Shown: positions 1 to 7,004 of the stretch, piece after piece
How the letters are laid out: each line of letters opens with the position of its first letter
How positions within the stretch are numbered: position 1 is the stretch's first letter
Assembly: GCA_018610125.1 (NCBI GenBank)
Contig: JAHEOI010000196.1
Span: 1 to 8,061, forward strand
Length of the DNA: 8,061 nucleotides
Reading direction: 5' to 3'
Origin: Verrucomicrobiota bacterium
GTDB taxonomy: Bacteria > Verrucomicrobiota > Verrucomicrobiia > Limisphaerales > JAHEOI01
The notes under the pieces: generated by a model
Told to the model about the DNA's origin: nothing
The model's input: only the letters and a program-made list of their open reading frames with translations
Databases searched by the model: none
Program-made: the position numbers and the translations under genes

Positions 1-44
1 GGACGACTACGCAAGACTCGCTTCTGGCGGTTGGTCAAACCTTA

Positions 45-260
45 CCAGGTGGGATTCTCACTCACTGGGCTACTCTGGAGAGTTTCGGCCTTCTCTGCCT
101 CCCCTCTCCCTAGGCATCATGGCGCGATAGGGCTGAGCCCTAGGCTACATTGAATTGCCCCGTTGGGGCATTGTTCGAGAGCGCCAAAGGTGCGGATCAA
201 CATAGCCCAGGGTTCCACCCTGGGAACCGAAACGCAGACAAGCTCAAGCCCTGTAAGGGC
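45..260. repeat. Cluster of short hairpins, probable dispersed repeat
   Basis: This stretch carries four short, nearly perfect inverted repeats. Bases 128-142 form a 6-bp stem (tagggc/gcccta) with a 3-nt loop. Bases 156-170 form a 6-bp stem (tgcccc/ggggca) with loop gtt. Bases 206-224 form a 7-bp stem (cccaggg/ccctggg) with a 5-nt loop. Bases 248-260 form a 5-bp stem (gccct/agggc) with loop gta. A longer imperfect hairpin sits at 45-68 (ccaggtggg against ctcac plus ctgg, with a tca bulge). Such GC-rich mini-palindromes in a row resemble REP-like or decayed mobile repeats. No transposase is visible, and copy number elsewhere in the genome cannot be seen from here. Confidence 0.5.
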
Positions 261-504
261 GAGTCAGAGATGAGCATTTTCCGAACGGTATTACGCGTAA
301 GGGGTAAAATCGCTCAAATTAAATTCTCATTTTTGAAAGATCGGCTACGCCACCCGCGTATACTTCTTATGGAAAGACAGAATCACTCTGGCAAACGCGT
401 CTTGGGTTGGCGGCAACGAGCGAAACCGATGCATTGCGAATTTAGAACGCCAGAGGTATCCGTCCTCCTATTTTCCATCCAACGGACTGCGTACCCAATG
501 GACT
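261..504. other. Non-coding stretch upstream of the first gene
   Basis: I see no gene here. The long frame crossing it (150-539) has no recognisable protein features and runs through the hairpin cluster. It is more AT-rich than the surroundings. It holds a 10-bp palindrome, ttacgcgtaa, at 291-300. A TTGAAA (333-338) and a TATACT (359-364) look like -35 and -10 boxes but are 20 nt apart, which is too wide for a good sigma-70 promoter. Some promoter for the gene at 577 probably lies in this interval. Confidence 0.3.
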
Positions 505-532
505 TCGGTGAGGTCGAAATCGAGCTCACCGA
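505..532 (+). promoter_or_regulatory. Leader hairpin upstream of the first zinc-ribbon gene
   Basis: An 8-bp perfect stem, tcggtgag (505-512) with ctcaccga (525-532), encloses a 12-nt loop that can itself pair tcg with cga. It ends 44 nt before the chosen ATG. There is no T tract, so it is not a standard terminator. It may be an operator or a 5'-UTR structure; the role is inference. Confidence 0.35.
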
Positions 533-576
533 GCTTTAGGGCGCTGACTCTCAAATCCCAAAACGAAAGCAAAGTT

Positions 577-1683
577 ATGGATTTACCCCCTTCCCCTGAA
601 AAGGTCTGCGTCGTTTGCGGCACGGACTGCTCTTCAATTCCCCGCTTTAAGGATCCGGAGGACCATTACCTCTGCCAGGATTGTTACGAAGTCACACTGA
701 CGGACTCATCAGCAAACTCGCCGGCCAGTGAAGCGACCATACCGGTCGACACTGAGGTCGGCTCCGACGAATGGGAAGATCCTTGCTGCCAAAATCATCC
801 CGGTGTGCCCGCGACCCGTCAATGCCAAGCGTGTCGAGGCAATTATTGCGCGGATTGCATGAAGGTCCGCACGCTGGGGCAAAATAAAATCGAATTTTGC
901 CCGCACTGTGGAGGGCGATGCCGTCCGATTGGAAGCCGGCCCTTCCCCTCGCCCGATCAGCCGCAGCCGGCACAGGTCTCTTTTGTCAGTGCCTTTGCCT
1001 ATCCTTTCAAGGAGAGTGGCTGGGCAATCTTGGCAGGCGGCTCACTTTTTTTCGGCCTGATTGATCTGGCCATCATCTTTGCGGGATCCATCGGAGCGGG
1101 CGTCCTGGGCTTGGCCCTGGTGTTAGTGGTCACTTTTGGCATCCTTGCCTATTTGGCAGCCTTTAGCTTTGAGATAATCCGTTCTTCAGCCCAAGGCGAA
1201 GGTCACTTGCCTGGATGGCCCGACCTCTCCGATACTTGGCAGGATCTCGGGGTACCTTTGTTCCACTTCCTCGGCACGCTCATTCTTTCCTTCGGCCCTT
1301 TCTTAGTTTATTACAAATTCTTTCAGGAATCCACCTCGTTAAATCCCACTGCATTTTCTTTGCTGGGCGCGGGCATTGCCTATTTCCCGATGGCCACCCT
1401 GGCAGTGGCCATGAGCCAGTCGATTGCCGGCGCCAACCCAATTTTCGTTATCCTGTCCATTCTCAAGATCCCCGGCTCGTACTTGGTCGCTTGCATCTTG
1501 TTGGGTCTAACCATGACAGCATTGGGCGCGGCTATGCTTTTTCCGGAAATCCTGCCAATTCCCATCGTCGGTATTTTTCTGTCCTACTTTGCTCTGCTCT
1601 ACTTCACGGCGGTCCTCATGCGGATCCTCGGACTGACTTATTACTTAAACCGAAGGCGACTCGGCTGGTTCAGCCGAATATGA
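577..1683 (+). CDS. Zinc-ribbon/B-box-like polytopic membrane protein, unknown function
   Basis: A 368-residue protein. The N-terminus has two cysteine clusters. The first is C11-x2-C14-x3-C18 with C33-x2-C36. The second runs C71-x2-H74, C83-x2-C86, C91-x2-C94 and C108-x2-C111 with C115, resembling a B-box-type zinc finger. A Pro-rich linker (about 120-135) leads to six hydrophobic segments near 147-169, 174-200, 226-247, 259-281, 299-322 and 327-350, ending in a basic tail. The likely layout is a cytoplasmic metal-binding head on an inner-membrane domain. The start at 577 is preferred over the upstream in-frame GTG (508) because it aligns with the paralog at 1883 in both protein and leader. 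There is no clear Shine-Dalgarno; acgaaag lies upstream. The membrane part broadly resembles YIP1/DUF4013-like proteins, but I cannot place it. Substrate and partners are unknown. Confidence 0.85.
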   Translation: MDLPPSPEKVCVVCGTDCSSIPRFKDPEDHYLCQDCYEVTLTDSSANSPASEATIPVDTEVGSDEWEDPCCQNHPGVPATRQCQACRGNYCADCMKVRTLGQNKIEFCPHCGGRCRPIGSRPFPSPDQPQPAQVSFVSAFAYPFKESGWAILAGGSLFFGLIDLAIIFAGSIGAGVLGLALVLVVTFGILAYLAAFSFEIIRSSAQGEGHLPGWPDLSDTWQDLGVPLFHFLGTLILSFGPFLVYYKFFQESTSLNPTAFSLLGAGIAYFPMATLAVAMSQSIAGANPIFVILSILKIPGSYLVACILLGLTMTALGAAMLFPEILPIPIVGIFLSYFALLYFTAVLMRILGLTYYLNRRRLGWFSRI

Positions 1684-1742
1684 GCCCCGCTCCCGATAGC
1701 AAGTAGGAGCTCTTGCGACGGCCTCAAGCCATCAAGGGGCTC
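1682..1742 (+). terminator. Weak candidate terminator structure after the first gene
   Basis: An inverted repeat, gagcccc (1682-1688) with ggggctc (1736-1742), starts on the stop codon of the upstream gene. It encloses a smaller 5-bp stem, gcaag (1699-1703) with cttgc (1712-1716). No T tract follows and the outer loop is long, so termination is only possible, not established. Confidence 0.2.
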
Positions 1743-1819
1743 GAAACTAAGAATGTCATTTGCCGGAGCCATTTTTGCTTTCTGGCTAGGCACGCCTCCG
1801 GCTCGGAGAAATTAAGGAA

Positions 1820-1838
1820 CACAGACATGCTCTCTGTG
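1820..1838 (+). promoter_or_regulatory. Leader hairpin upstream of the second zinc-ribbon gene
   Basis: A 6-bp perfect stem, cacaga (1820-1825) with tctgtg (1833-1838), has a 7-nt loop. Its 3' end is 44 nt before the ATG at 1883, the same distance as the hairpin before the first paralog, although the stem sequences differ. The role is unknown. Confidence 0.3.
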
Positions 1839-1882
1839 ACTGAAGCGCGACCAAGCCCAAGGCTCAAAACCAACGAAAATTC

Positions 1883-3166
1883 ATGGATTCAAATCCCGTA
1901 ATGAAAAGCGTGTGCGTCCTCTGCGGCGTGAGCTGCCCATCAACGCCCGATCTGACAGACACAGAAGGACAATCTCTTTGCCGCGACTGTCACGAAGCCA
2001 CCGTTATTGGCTTGGCTCCAAGCTCGCTGAGCTCAAACGCGGCCTTTTCGAGTGAGTCACAGGTCGGCTTTTCCGAAGTCATTGCGACGCTTTTAATCGT
2101 TTTTGGCTGTTTCATTTCGCTTGGCTCCTTGGTAAAAATAGTTGGCGACGGTGGGCCGACTATTGCCGGCAACGCCTTCATGTTGGTATTCTTTGGTATT
2201 CCTTCCGCTGTCGGGGGCATTTGCCTATTTCGAAAAAAATCGTTGCGCACGCCAAGAACCGAGCATTTGGAGCCACCTGGAGAGCAACGTTTCGAAGAAG
2301 AACCCCCCGAAGCCCCGAGTCGGAATCAGGATGAAGGAAGCCTGGCAGACTTAAGCGAGCCGGAACAACCGGTCTCGATGCGCCAGGAGCGGAGAACCTT
2401 GGACGAGGAGATCACGAGCCGTGAACTGCTCAACCGCACGTTCGGGATTGCCACCGCACGCATTGCCTCGATGGGCGCTATTGCATTGATCGTTCTTTCG
2501 CCGAGCCTCCTCCTCGAGCTCATTCTTGAGCTTGGGCAAAGTATGGCAATCGGATCGGAGCCGCCGAAATGGTCCGTTGTGGGGGGCTACATAAACGCTC
2601 CCGTTCAACTGGTACTAACGTATGTGATGCACGCCGTCATTGTCGTCGCAACAATCGAGCATATGCATGGCCGCCCGATAAGAATTTGGAACGCTGTCAA
2701 TACCGTCCTTCGACGCTTCGTTCCTCTCGTTGTTGCCGTATTCCTTTTCCAGGTCGTTAGGGGGCTGGGCTTTGCGTTGCTGATTCTCCCCGGATTGATA
2801 CTATGGTGTATGTTGCTTGTGGCGGTCCCGGCCGTCGCCACGGAGCGAATCGGTCCATTTGCCGGCTTGCGTCGCAGCCATCAGTTGACGAAAGGGTACC
2901 TGCGGACAATTTTTGGCGCTCTTCTATTGGTGTTGGTGGTTCAGGGCGCTCTCGAGCTGCCGTTTCAGCATTTTCAACCGAACGTGGTCACCGTGCGCGG
3001 GAGCGGCGCGGATTTCGGGGCGAATCTGCTCTGGTTGGCAATGGGCTGGGCTAAAATGATCATCAACAACGTCTTGCCCTCTGTGCTTTCAGGCGTATTC
3101 TACGTGCGCGTACGTAATGTCCGTGAAGGAAGAGAGCTTAAGGAGCTCGTATCTATTTTCCAGTAA
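1883..3166 (+). CDS. Zinc-ribbon polytopic membrane protein, paralogous N-terminus, unknown function
   Basis: A 427-residue protein. Residues 10-40 match the upstream neighbour at about half the positions, with cysteines at exactly the same numbers: C11, C14, C18, C33 and C36. It lacks the second B-box-like cluster. Two hydrophobic segments (about 64-86 and 95-116) are followed by a charged, Pro/Glu-rich linker (about 120-178). A second membrane block has hydrophobic stretches near 192-216, 241-259, 279-316, 343-358 and 380-405. The LPG at 302-304, E321, G324-P325 and the LRRS...LT stretch at 329-336 resemble the core of membrane domains found beside glycerophosphodiester phosphodiesterases and in YciC/UPF0259-like proteins. 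That resemblance is from memory and does not assign a reaction. The start gives the match to the neighbour; the ribosome binding site is not canonical. The gap of 199 bp after the first gene leaves room for its own promoter. Confidence 0.85.
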   Translation: MDSNPVMKSVCVLCGVSCPSTPDLTDTEGQSLCRDCHEATVIGLAPSSLSSNAAFSSESQVGFSEVIATLLIVFGCFISLGSLVKIVGDGGPTIAGNAFMLVFFGIPSAVGGICLFRKKSLRTPRTEHLEPPGEQRFEEEPPEAPSRNQDEGSLADLSEPEQPVSMRQERRTLDEEITSRELLNRTFGIATARIASMGAIALIVLSPSLLLELILELGQSMAIGSEPPKWSVVGGYINAPVQLVLTYVMHAVIVVATIEHMHGRPIRIWNAVNTVLRRFVPLVVAVFLFQVVRGLGFALLILPGLILWCMLLVAVPAVATERIGPFAGLRRSHQLTKGYLRTIFGALLLVLVVQGALELPFQHFQPNVVTVRGSGADFGANLLWLAMGWAKMIINNVLPSVLSGVFYVRVRNVREGRELKELVSIFQ

Positions 3167-3207
3167 ACAGGCAAGGCGCTTGATCAAAACGGTTCCCTTA
3201 CTTCCTA

Positions 3208-3236
3208 TTGACGGATCGGCTCCGGGTTGCTGTCAT
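3208..3236 (+). promoter_or_regulatory. Putative sigma-70-type promoter for the sulfatase gene
   Basis: TTGACG (3208-3213) and TGTCAT (3231-3236) are separated by exactly 17 nt. They match the -35 and -10 consensus at 5 of 6 and 4 of 6 positions. Transcription from here would give a leader of roughly 200 nt before the sulfatase start. The match is by eye only. Confidence 0.4.
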
Positions 3237-3305
3237 AGACTGGGTGGAAAGCTCAAAAGGGAGCTCGACCGAAGAGTCCATCTTCCGCGGAGTCATCCTA
3301 AGGAG

Positions 3306-3349
3306 CTTCGTGGCACATTACCCGGAGCGATCCGTGGGGGGTAACGAAG
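3306..3349 (+). promoter_or_regulatory. Long structured 5' leader hairpin before the sulfatase
   Basis: A stacked imperfect hairpin can form. The outer stem is cttcg (3306-3310) with cgaag (3345-3349). The middle stem is ttacc (3318-3322) with ggtaa (3340-3344). The inner stem is cgga (3323-3326) with tccg (3331-3334), closed by a GNRA-type loop, gcga (3327-3330). A 7-nt bulge lies on the left and a 5-nt bulge (tgggg) on the right; the right strand is continuous through the two outer stems. It lies between the putative promoter and the sulfatase start and has no T tract. It matches no riboswitch class I recognise. Confidence 0.35.
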
Positions 3350-3440
3350 GCATGGTCCGAGGATTTCAAGCCGGATTCCGATCCGCTGCGGCGAACGCGC
3401 ACCATCTTTCCTCTTGCCAATGCGCCAAGAATGGTATCCG

Positions 3441-5627
3441 ATGGGCAAAATGAAATCCCTATGGATAGTGCTCGCCGGCCTCTCGATAGCCCCCTCCATC
3501 CGTGCTGGAGACGTGGAGCGGCCAAACATCGTCCAGATCATGGCCGACGACCTCGGTTGGGGAGCGGTTGGTTACAATGGTCAGGAGTTTGTCAAGACGC
3601 CGTTCATCGATACACTGGCCGAAAACGGGATGGTCTTTCACCGCGCCTATGCCGCTCCGGTTTGCAGCCCCACCCGTGCCTCTCTTCAGGTCGGCTACCA
3701 TACCGGGCACACTTGGACCGATCGCAATATTCGCTGGCACGCAAAGGGATTTCGGAAGGCCTCCAAGACGATCGGCAAGGTACTGAAAGAGGCCGGCTAT
3801 GTCACCGGCGCTTTCGGCAAATGGGGATTCGGAGGCTCCAAAGGAGAGGGGAAGGTCCTTCATCAAAACCCTGTAATCGACAATCCGACGACGCTCCCGA
3901 CAAACCAAGGCTATGACGAATTCTATGGCTGTTTGGATCATGTTCGAGCCCATACCTACTTTATGTCCTCGTTATGGGAGGATTCGCCAAAGGGCCCAAG
4001 CGGCCTGACGCTCACACCGACCGGGAACACCGTCGACGCGAAATTCAACCGCTATTGCCACGATCTCTACGCACAACATTCCGAGCGCTTCCTGCGGAAA
4101 CATGCCAGTCAGAGCCGTCCGTTTTACCTTCAGATTCATTACCAGATCCCACACGCGCCCTTGGCGCAGATCGAAAAGGTTGCGGGATGGTTCGAGCAGT
4201 ATTCCGACGTGGATACCGCCGGCTGGTCCGACAAAGCCAAGCAATATGCGGCAATGGTCACGCGTATGGATCGCAGCATCGGGCGCATCCTGGCGCTCTT
4301 GAGAGATCCGAATGAGGATGGCGAGACCGGAGATAGCGTGCTCGAGAAAACGCTCATCCTGTTTACTTCCGATAATGGAGGATATCGGGGAGCGGGCTTC
4401 ACGGATCGATTCGAGGTCAATGGCAGCCTGCGTGGCGGAAAAGGCAGCCTCTTCGAAGGGGGCATTCGAGTGCCGATGGTGGCTTACTGGCCCGCCAAGA
4501 TCGAGGCGGGATCGGATAGCCGTCGTCCGGTGGATATAACCGATGTGTTGCCTACATTGGCCGACGTGGCAGAACATCCCGCACCGGTCGGAATCGACGG
4601 GGTCTCGTTTGCCCCCACGCTTCTGGGGAAAGGTCATCAGCGCCAACGGAAATACCTGGCGTTTGAGGATCACCAGGACTGGGCAATCGTCGGCGATTCA
4701 ATGAAGCTCATCCGCTGGAGCGAGAACGGAGGGCACTATGCCCTTTACAATCTCAAGGCGGCCCCGGGAGAACGGTACAACCTCCTGTCCGATAAAGAAT
4801 CATCGGTATCCGAAAAGCATCTCGCTCTCAAGGAAGAAATGGAAGCGGTTGCCGCCTCGGAAGGGGTCACACACGGCGATGCGATTGGCAAGGCATGGGC
4901 TCGCCATAATGGCCACAACCGGGGAGATCCCTATTATCTCACCTACCACAAATGGCAAGGCAGCCATGATGCCGCTGTGGGGAAAGCCTCAAACTGGAGT
5001 GGCAAGGGGCGGCCCAGAGAGACTTGGGTGGCACTGTTGGCCAATTCAAGTCCGTCGCCGCAGATTGCTCACCTAACCCAAAGGGTGGAGTTTCTGGGCA
5101 TTGAGATCCGAGGTGAAGCCGCAGCCCAGACCGTCGAAGTGGCCGGTTCAGGGATGTTAATCGGAGGCAACGAGGTGCGTGTTTCCAAGGGGGGTCGACT
5201 GGAAATGGCGGGGGGCCGAATCACGAGTCGGCGGTGGCTGACAATCCTCCCCGGCGGGCAATTTCAGGGATATGGAACAATCGAAACAACCGCCTACAAC
5301 AGCGGGCGCCTGAAAGTAACCGATTCGTTAAGAATCGACGGGGACTTCGTCCAGCACGACCCGGGAACGCTGCGTTTCCAAGTCAAAGCCCCGGGGATCA
5401 AGGAGGGGCGACTGAAGATCAACGGAGCTGTCAAGCTGGCCGGGCGACTCGTAGTGACATTGGAGAAGGGCGTGGAGCTGAGTCTGGGCGATAGGCTGCA
5501 TTTGATCGAGGCAGATTCGCTCGAAGGGGAATTCGAGACTCTCGATCTCCCGACGCTGACCGAAGGGATGCAGTGGGATAGCTCCAGGCTTTATCAGGCG
5601 GGCATGCTCCAAATAACCGAAGATTGA
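3441..5627 (+). CDS. Exported type I (formylglycine) sulfatase with beta-helix-like C-terminal extension
   Basis: A 728-residue protein predicted to hydrolyse sulfate esters outside the cytoplasm. A signal peptide covers about residues 1-22 (basic start, hydrophobic core, cleavage near IRA/G). The sulfatase domain spans about 27-475. D36-D37 are metal ligands. C75-S-P-T-R79 is the motif whose cysteine is converted to formylglycine by a maturation enzyme not seen here. K127 lies in GKWGFGG, where many relatives have His at the position of G129; this variant is common in one bacterial subgroup. H238 lies in IPHAP, D311-N312 in SDNGG, and K334 begins GKGSLFEGGIR. Residues about 503-728 form a Gly-rich, beta-strand-patterned module like those ending many verrucomicrobial secreted proteins. 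Typical sulfatases are 450-550 residues, so this tail is extra. Start: ATG 3441 or ATG 3450 both give a good signal peptide; upstream frame extension to 3414 is unlikely. The substrate cannot be told from sequence. Confidence 0.92.
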   Translation: MGKMKSLWIVLAGLSIAPSIRAGDVERPNIVQIMADDLGWGAVGYNGQEFVKTPFIDTLAENGMVFHRAYAAPVCSPTRASLQVGYHTGHTWTDRNIRWHAKGFRKASKTIGKVLKEAGYVTGAFGKWGFGGSKGEGKVLHQNPVIDNPTTLPTNQGYDEFYGCLDHVRAHTYFMSSLWEDSPKGPSGLTLTPTGNTVDAKFNRYCHDLYAQHSERFLRKHASQSRPFYLQIHYQIPHAPLAQIEKVAGWFEQYSDVDTAGWSDKAKQYAAMVTRMDRSIGRILALLRDPNEDGETGDSVLEKTLILFTSDNGGYRGAGFTDRFEVNGSLRGGKGSLFEGGIRVPMVAYWPAKIEAGSDSRRPVDITDVLPTLADVAEHPAPVGIDGVSFAPTLLGKGHQRQRKYLAFEDHQDWAIVGDSMKLIRWSENGGHYALYNLKAAPGERYNLLSDKESSVSEKHLALKEEMEAVAASEGVTHGDAIGKAWARHNGHNRGDPYYLTYHKWQGSHDAAVGKASNWSGKGRPRETWVALLANSSPSPQIAHLTQRVEFLGIEIRGEAAAQTVEVAGSGMLIGGNEVRVSKGGRLEMAGGRITSRRWLTILPGGQFQGYGTIETTAYNSGRLKVTDSLRIDGDFVQHDPGTLRFQVKAPGIKEGRLKINGAVKLAGRLVVTLEKGVELSLGDRLHLIEADSLEGEFETLDLPTLTEGMQWDSSRLYQAGMLQITED

Positions 5628-5738
5628 CTCTTGGACACGAAGCTCTTGAGCTCAAAGTGGCTCGGCTATCAGTCACGCCCGACAGGCCACCTCCCGACCT
5701 CGAGCGTAAAGTTGTTTCCACCCCGTTTCCGGATGCGG

Positions 5739-5796
5739 CGCGGACCGAAACACCCGTAATCCCGCGTAAGCTACCGATGCGGTTTCGGGTTCCGCG
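5739..5796. repeat. Imperfect 13-bp inverted repeat in the convergent gap
   Basis: The left arm, cgcggaccgaaac (5739-5751), pairs with the right arm, gtttcgggttccgcg (5782-5796). All 13 left-arm bases pair and two bases on the right are bulged. The loop is 30 nt. It lies in the non-coding gap between the convergent sulfatase and dehydrogenase genes. It could act in transcription termination or be a remnant repeat. Confidence 0.45.
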
Positions 5797-5834
5797 GAGG
5801 GCCAAAGACCGCCAAGCCTTCCCAGCCGTTGTCC

Positions 5835-5858
5835 GTGGGGGCGGAATAATGCCCCCAC
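5835..5858. terminator. Candidate bidirectional terminator hairpin
   Basis: A perfect 8-bp GC-rich stem, gtgggggc (5835-5842) with gcccccac (5851-5858), closes an 8-nt AT-rich loop. It sits 34 bp beyond the dehydrogenase stop and 207 bp beyond the sulfatase stop, between convergent genes. Neither side has a T tract, so it would be an atypical terminator. The position between converging genes is the main argument. Confidence 0.45.
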
Positions 5859-5892
5859 TGTGCCGGCTTGCCGTTTGTGCCAACATCATTGG

Positions 5893-6924
5893 CTACATCC
5901 GAACCTGCACTTTGATCGAGCTCTCGGGCATCGCCGCGGCATGCTCAAAGGCTTGGTCCGAGCGCTCAAATGGGTATGTATCCGTAATTAACGGCGTAAC
6001 ATCAATCTTGCCGCTCTCCATGAGCGCCAACGCCCGATCATAAACATGAGCGTAGCGGAAAACGGTTTCGATCCGAATTTCCTTCACCTCGGCCGCGACA
6101 ATGTCGAATGAAATCGGCTCGACCGGCATACCAACCCATACCACCCGCCCGGCCGGCGCAAGCGGCTCAAAGAGCTCACTGGCAATATGAGATGAGCCGG
6201 TGCACTCAAAAACGATATCCGCTCCCCAACCGCCCGTCATACGATTCACCATTCCATTAAGACTTTCCTCTCGCGGATTGACGGGAACTATCGGACCGAG
6301 CTTGGCAGCGAGATCGAGCTTGGGCTGCACAAAATCCGTCATCACGACTTTGGAGCAGCCCCCCGCCAAGGCTGCCAACGCCGTGACCATGCCGATGGGG
6401 CCCGCTCCGGTCACAATGGCAAGATCCCCGGGCTGAATTCGGGCCTTCTTGGCCGCATGCATGCCAACGGCAAGCGGCTCGACCATCGCCCCTTCTGCAA
6501 AGCTGACATTCTCCGGAAGCTTAAAGGTAAACTTGGCGGGATGAACGACGGTCGGGCGTAACACCCCGTGTACAGGCGGCGTCGCCCAAAACCGGACTTG
6601 GGGATCGAGATTGTACAGGCCAAGCTGTGTCGCTTTCGAGTCAGGATCGGGCACTCCGGGCTCCATACAGACTCGATCTCCTTTGTTTAGCTCGGTCACC
6701 TCGCTGCCTACCTCGACCACCGTCCCGGCGGCCTCGTGACCGAGAATCATCGGGGCATTCACCACAAATGGCCCAATCCTCCCGTGCTTATAGTAATGAA
6801 CGTCAGAGCCGCATATCCCGACCCGGTTCAGTTGCACACGAACATCCCGTGGCCCGATCTCCTCAGCCACTTCAATGTCACGCAAGTTGAGATCCAGATT
6901 GGGTTCAAGAACGACGGCTTCCAT
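5893..6924 (-). CDS. NAD-dependent xylitol/sorbitol dehydrogenase-like protein (zinc MDR family)
   Basis: A 343-residue cytoplasmic medium-chain dehydrogenase, predicted to oxidise a polyol such as xylitol or sorbitol to the ketose with NAD+. The catalytic zinc site is visible as C38 (GICGSD), H63-E64 (GHE) and E149 (VEPLAVG). The nucleotide-binding loop is GAGPIG (173-178), and D197 at the end of the second strand favours NAD over NADP. The lobe loop around 90-108 lacks the four structural-zinc cysteines of sorbitol dehydrogenases. The PDPDSKATQLGLYNLDP stretch instead resembles proteobacterial xylitol dehydrogenases as I remember them. Length and ends fit the family. It is a single gene, convergent with the sulfatase, with a weak ribosome binding site. 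L-iditol or other polyol specificity is possible. Confidence 0.88.
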   Translation of the reverse strand: MEAVVLEPNLDLNLRDIEVAEEIGPRDVRVQLNRVGICGSDVHYYKHGRIGPFVVNAPMILGHEAAGTVVEVGSEVTELNKGDRVCMEPGVPDPDSKATQLGLYNLDPQVRFWATPPVHGVLRPTVVHPAKFTFKLPENVSFAEGAMVEPLAVGMHAAKKARIQPGDLAIVTGAGPIGMVTALAALAGGCSKVVMTDFVQPKLDLAAKLGPIVPVNPREESLNGMVNRMTGGWGADIVFECTGSSHIASELFEPLAPAGRVVWVGMPVEPISFDIVAAEVKEIRIETVFRYAHVYDRALALMESGKIDVTPLITDTYPFERSDQAFEHAAAMPESSIKVQVRM

Positions 6925-6975
6925 ATTAGACGGCTTGGCTCATGTTTCTATGGGGAAGCGAGTTAAATTCCTTGC

Positions 6976-7003
6976 CTAACACAATTCCCTCCGCTTGAGT
7001 CAA
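6976..7003 (-). promoter_or_regulatory. Weak promoter and palindrome upstream of the dehydrogenase
   Basis: Read on the minus strand, TTGACT (plus coordinates 6998-7003) is a good -35 box, but the best -10 (TGTTAG, 6976-6981, 16 nt away) matches at only 3 positions. The -35 lies inside an 11-bp palindrome, cttgagtcaag (6994-7004), which could be an operator for a polyol-responsive regulator. No regulator gene is present in the window. Confidence 0.25.
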
Positions 7004-7004
7004 G

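Noticed and set aside
1..153. Frame open from the window edge for 50 codons
   Set aside because: It runs through the hairpin cluster, has no recognisable motif, and cannot be judged without the sequence to the left.
3208..3453. 81-codon frame with TTG start in the gap before the sulfatase
   Set aside because: It overlaps the promoter-like sequence, the leader hairpin and the sulfatase start. It has no ribosome binding site or recognisable domain.
3972..4673. 233-codon minus-strand frame inside the sulfatase
   Set aside because: It is antisense to the conserved sulfatase core and has no motifs of its own; it is a shadow frame.
5624..6043. 139-codon plus-strand frame after the sulfatase
   Set aside because: It crosses both inverted repeats and overlaps the well-supported dehydrogenase on the other strand. 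Its composition is not protein-like.
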